DNA of 64,000 nt from assembly GCA_003586115.2 (NCBI GenBank), contig QVOM02000057.1, positions 4,100,427-4,164,426 on the forward strand. The letters are read 5' to 3'. The position numbers and the translations under genes are program-made. The notes beneath the pieces were generated by a model. The model did no database searches. It worked only from the letters and a program-made list of their open reading frames with translations, and was not told where the DNA came from. This DNA comes from Salvator merianae (taxonomy: Eukaryota; Chordata; Lepidosauria; Squamata; Teiidae). This document shows, in pieces, positions 62,981-64,000 of this stretch. Position 1 is the stretch's first letter; every line of letters begins with the position of its first letter.

Positions 62981-64000
62981 GGAAAGGGCAAGAGGGTGTA
63001 ATTCCACTGTATTCTAGACAAGCCTGGGAAAAATTCTGCTGTATTCTGTTGAATCCTGTTGGGGTAAATGTGGGAACTGGCAGACAGGGTAGAATGGTCA
63101 CCTGGTAAAGAGCGCAAGAGAGACGGAGACCAAATAGGCACGCAACCAAACAACTAGCTATACTGGATGAACACAAGCCAGTTGGCTAGCTGTGGTGGTT
63201 TCTGACTCCCCTTTGGGGGCAAAAAGGCAGTCTTGCCCAATGGCAGTTACACTTGTACCTGCCGATGTTGCAAAATCCTGGTTCTTGGCAGCTGAAAAGC
63301 CAGGATGGCCAGTGGCAAGGAACAAGGGGTGATGGGGTTTGGCAACATCTGTGTGGCTAAGCATTTGCCAAGCCCTGTTTGCTTCTCAGCGTGCAGGATG
63401 GAACTCCTGCAAGACATCTTCCTTGACCGATGGCCATCATGGACGGCAGCAGTCTGGGGCAAAGTGTGTTGGCTAAGGATTGTGGGTCCTGTAGTTCTCC
63501 AAATGGATCCTTTCCCGTCTCTGAGAAAAGATCCGAAGAGGTTGGGTCTGGACAGGTAGCATTCCTTGGGCAATCTGCTCTGCATTAGGACAGGATGTTG
63601 GTGTGGTGTTGTGTATGATGTGAAATGCCTATGTAAGCCGATTCTGGATCCGTGCCATTTTGCTGCTGGCAATCGGCAAGTATTCCTTTGTTTTCCTTTC
63701 TCTGCTGTATCTTTACATCATGAGAACCAGAAGCTTGGTGGTTTTTTTGCCTTTCAAGAAAACAAAAGCGGGCTTGTGGGACACTTCCTTTTGCCAGTTT
63801 TCATTTGTGAACGACTTCTGAGATTCCAGATAGGAAGTGGCATTAAAAACACCTTGTATAAATAAAATAAATAAATGCCACGCAGAACTGCATTTCCAGG
63901 GTTTGAAGGGCCAGGCATCTGGCTCTCCTTAACCTACCACTCCCTTTCGCTCCCGTTTTTCTGTTTATATTGTTTTAAATAGCCCAGTGGGAATTTATCC

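Larger units (their letters stand above)
47328..64000 (+). other. EFNA4: Presumed EFNA4 intron 1
   Basis: Over 16.6 kb with no ephrin exon recognised. It holds the gap, a GAAA/GGAA repeat, SINE and CR1 copies, hairpin elements and L2 ends as listed. GC-rich, mostly non-repeat stretches remain at 48140-50200 and 62040-62290. If exon 2 lies inside the gap, most of this would be a later intron or intergenic DNA. Confidence 0.55.

Overview
The window is vertebrate nuclear DNA, most likely from a squamate reptile (a lizard or snake). The coding exons are small, bounded by GT/AG, and spread over long introns. The intervening DNA is full of CR1 and L2 LINE 3' ends, tRNA-derived SINEs whose tails resemble the LINE BovB (the Sauria SINE pattern), one BovB fragment, and hAT-like foldback elements. 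The gene order DCST1 - ADAM15 - EFNA4, all on the + strand, matches the conserved order on human chromosome 1q21-22. The species itself cannot be named from the sequence.

Layout. Positions 445-8897 hold the last ten coding exons of DCST1, a multi-pass membrane protein of the DC-STAMP family; the 5' part lies upstream of the window. Positions 8952-10240 are intergenic, with a 43-bp minisatellite and an L2 LINE. A CpG island at about 10240-11000 is the ADAM15 promoter. ADAM15 runs from 10849 to 37984 in 25 coding exons, which join into a complete 911-codon reading frame with every junction in phase. Positions 38438-46840 are intergenic and built mostly of LINE and foldback repeats. A second CpG island (about 46840-47421) carries the promoter and first coding exon of EFNA4 (47206-47327), followed at once by a 571-base assembly gap. 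The rest of the window appears to be EFNA4 intron 1; I could not find ephrin exon 2.

The three genes are neighbours by conserved synteny and are not known to act in one pathway. DCST1 acts in sperm-egg fusion and has also been described as a ubiquitin ligase. ADAM15 is a cell-surface metalloprotease-disintegrin with SH3-binding tail motifs. EFNA4 is a GPI-anchored ligand for Eph receptors.

The most notable observation is in ADAM15. The zinc-binding site reads [11 protein letters not shown] instead of HExxHxxGxxH, so the catalytic glutamate is glutamine while all three zinc-ligand histidines remain. The gene is otherwise intact, which suggests a pseudoprotease used for adhesion or scaffolding. 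The integrin-binding RGD of the human disintegrin loop is absent here, but an RGD occurs in the cysteine-rich domain. Other points are a pair of phase 0-0 SH3-ligand exons that look like a tandem duplication, a 43-bp repeat unit arrayed at three loci in both orientations, and several families of hairpin transposons.
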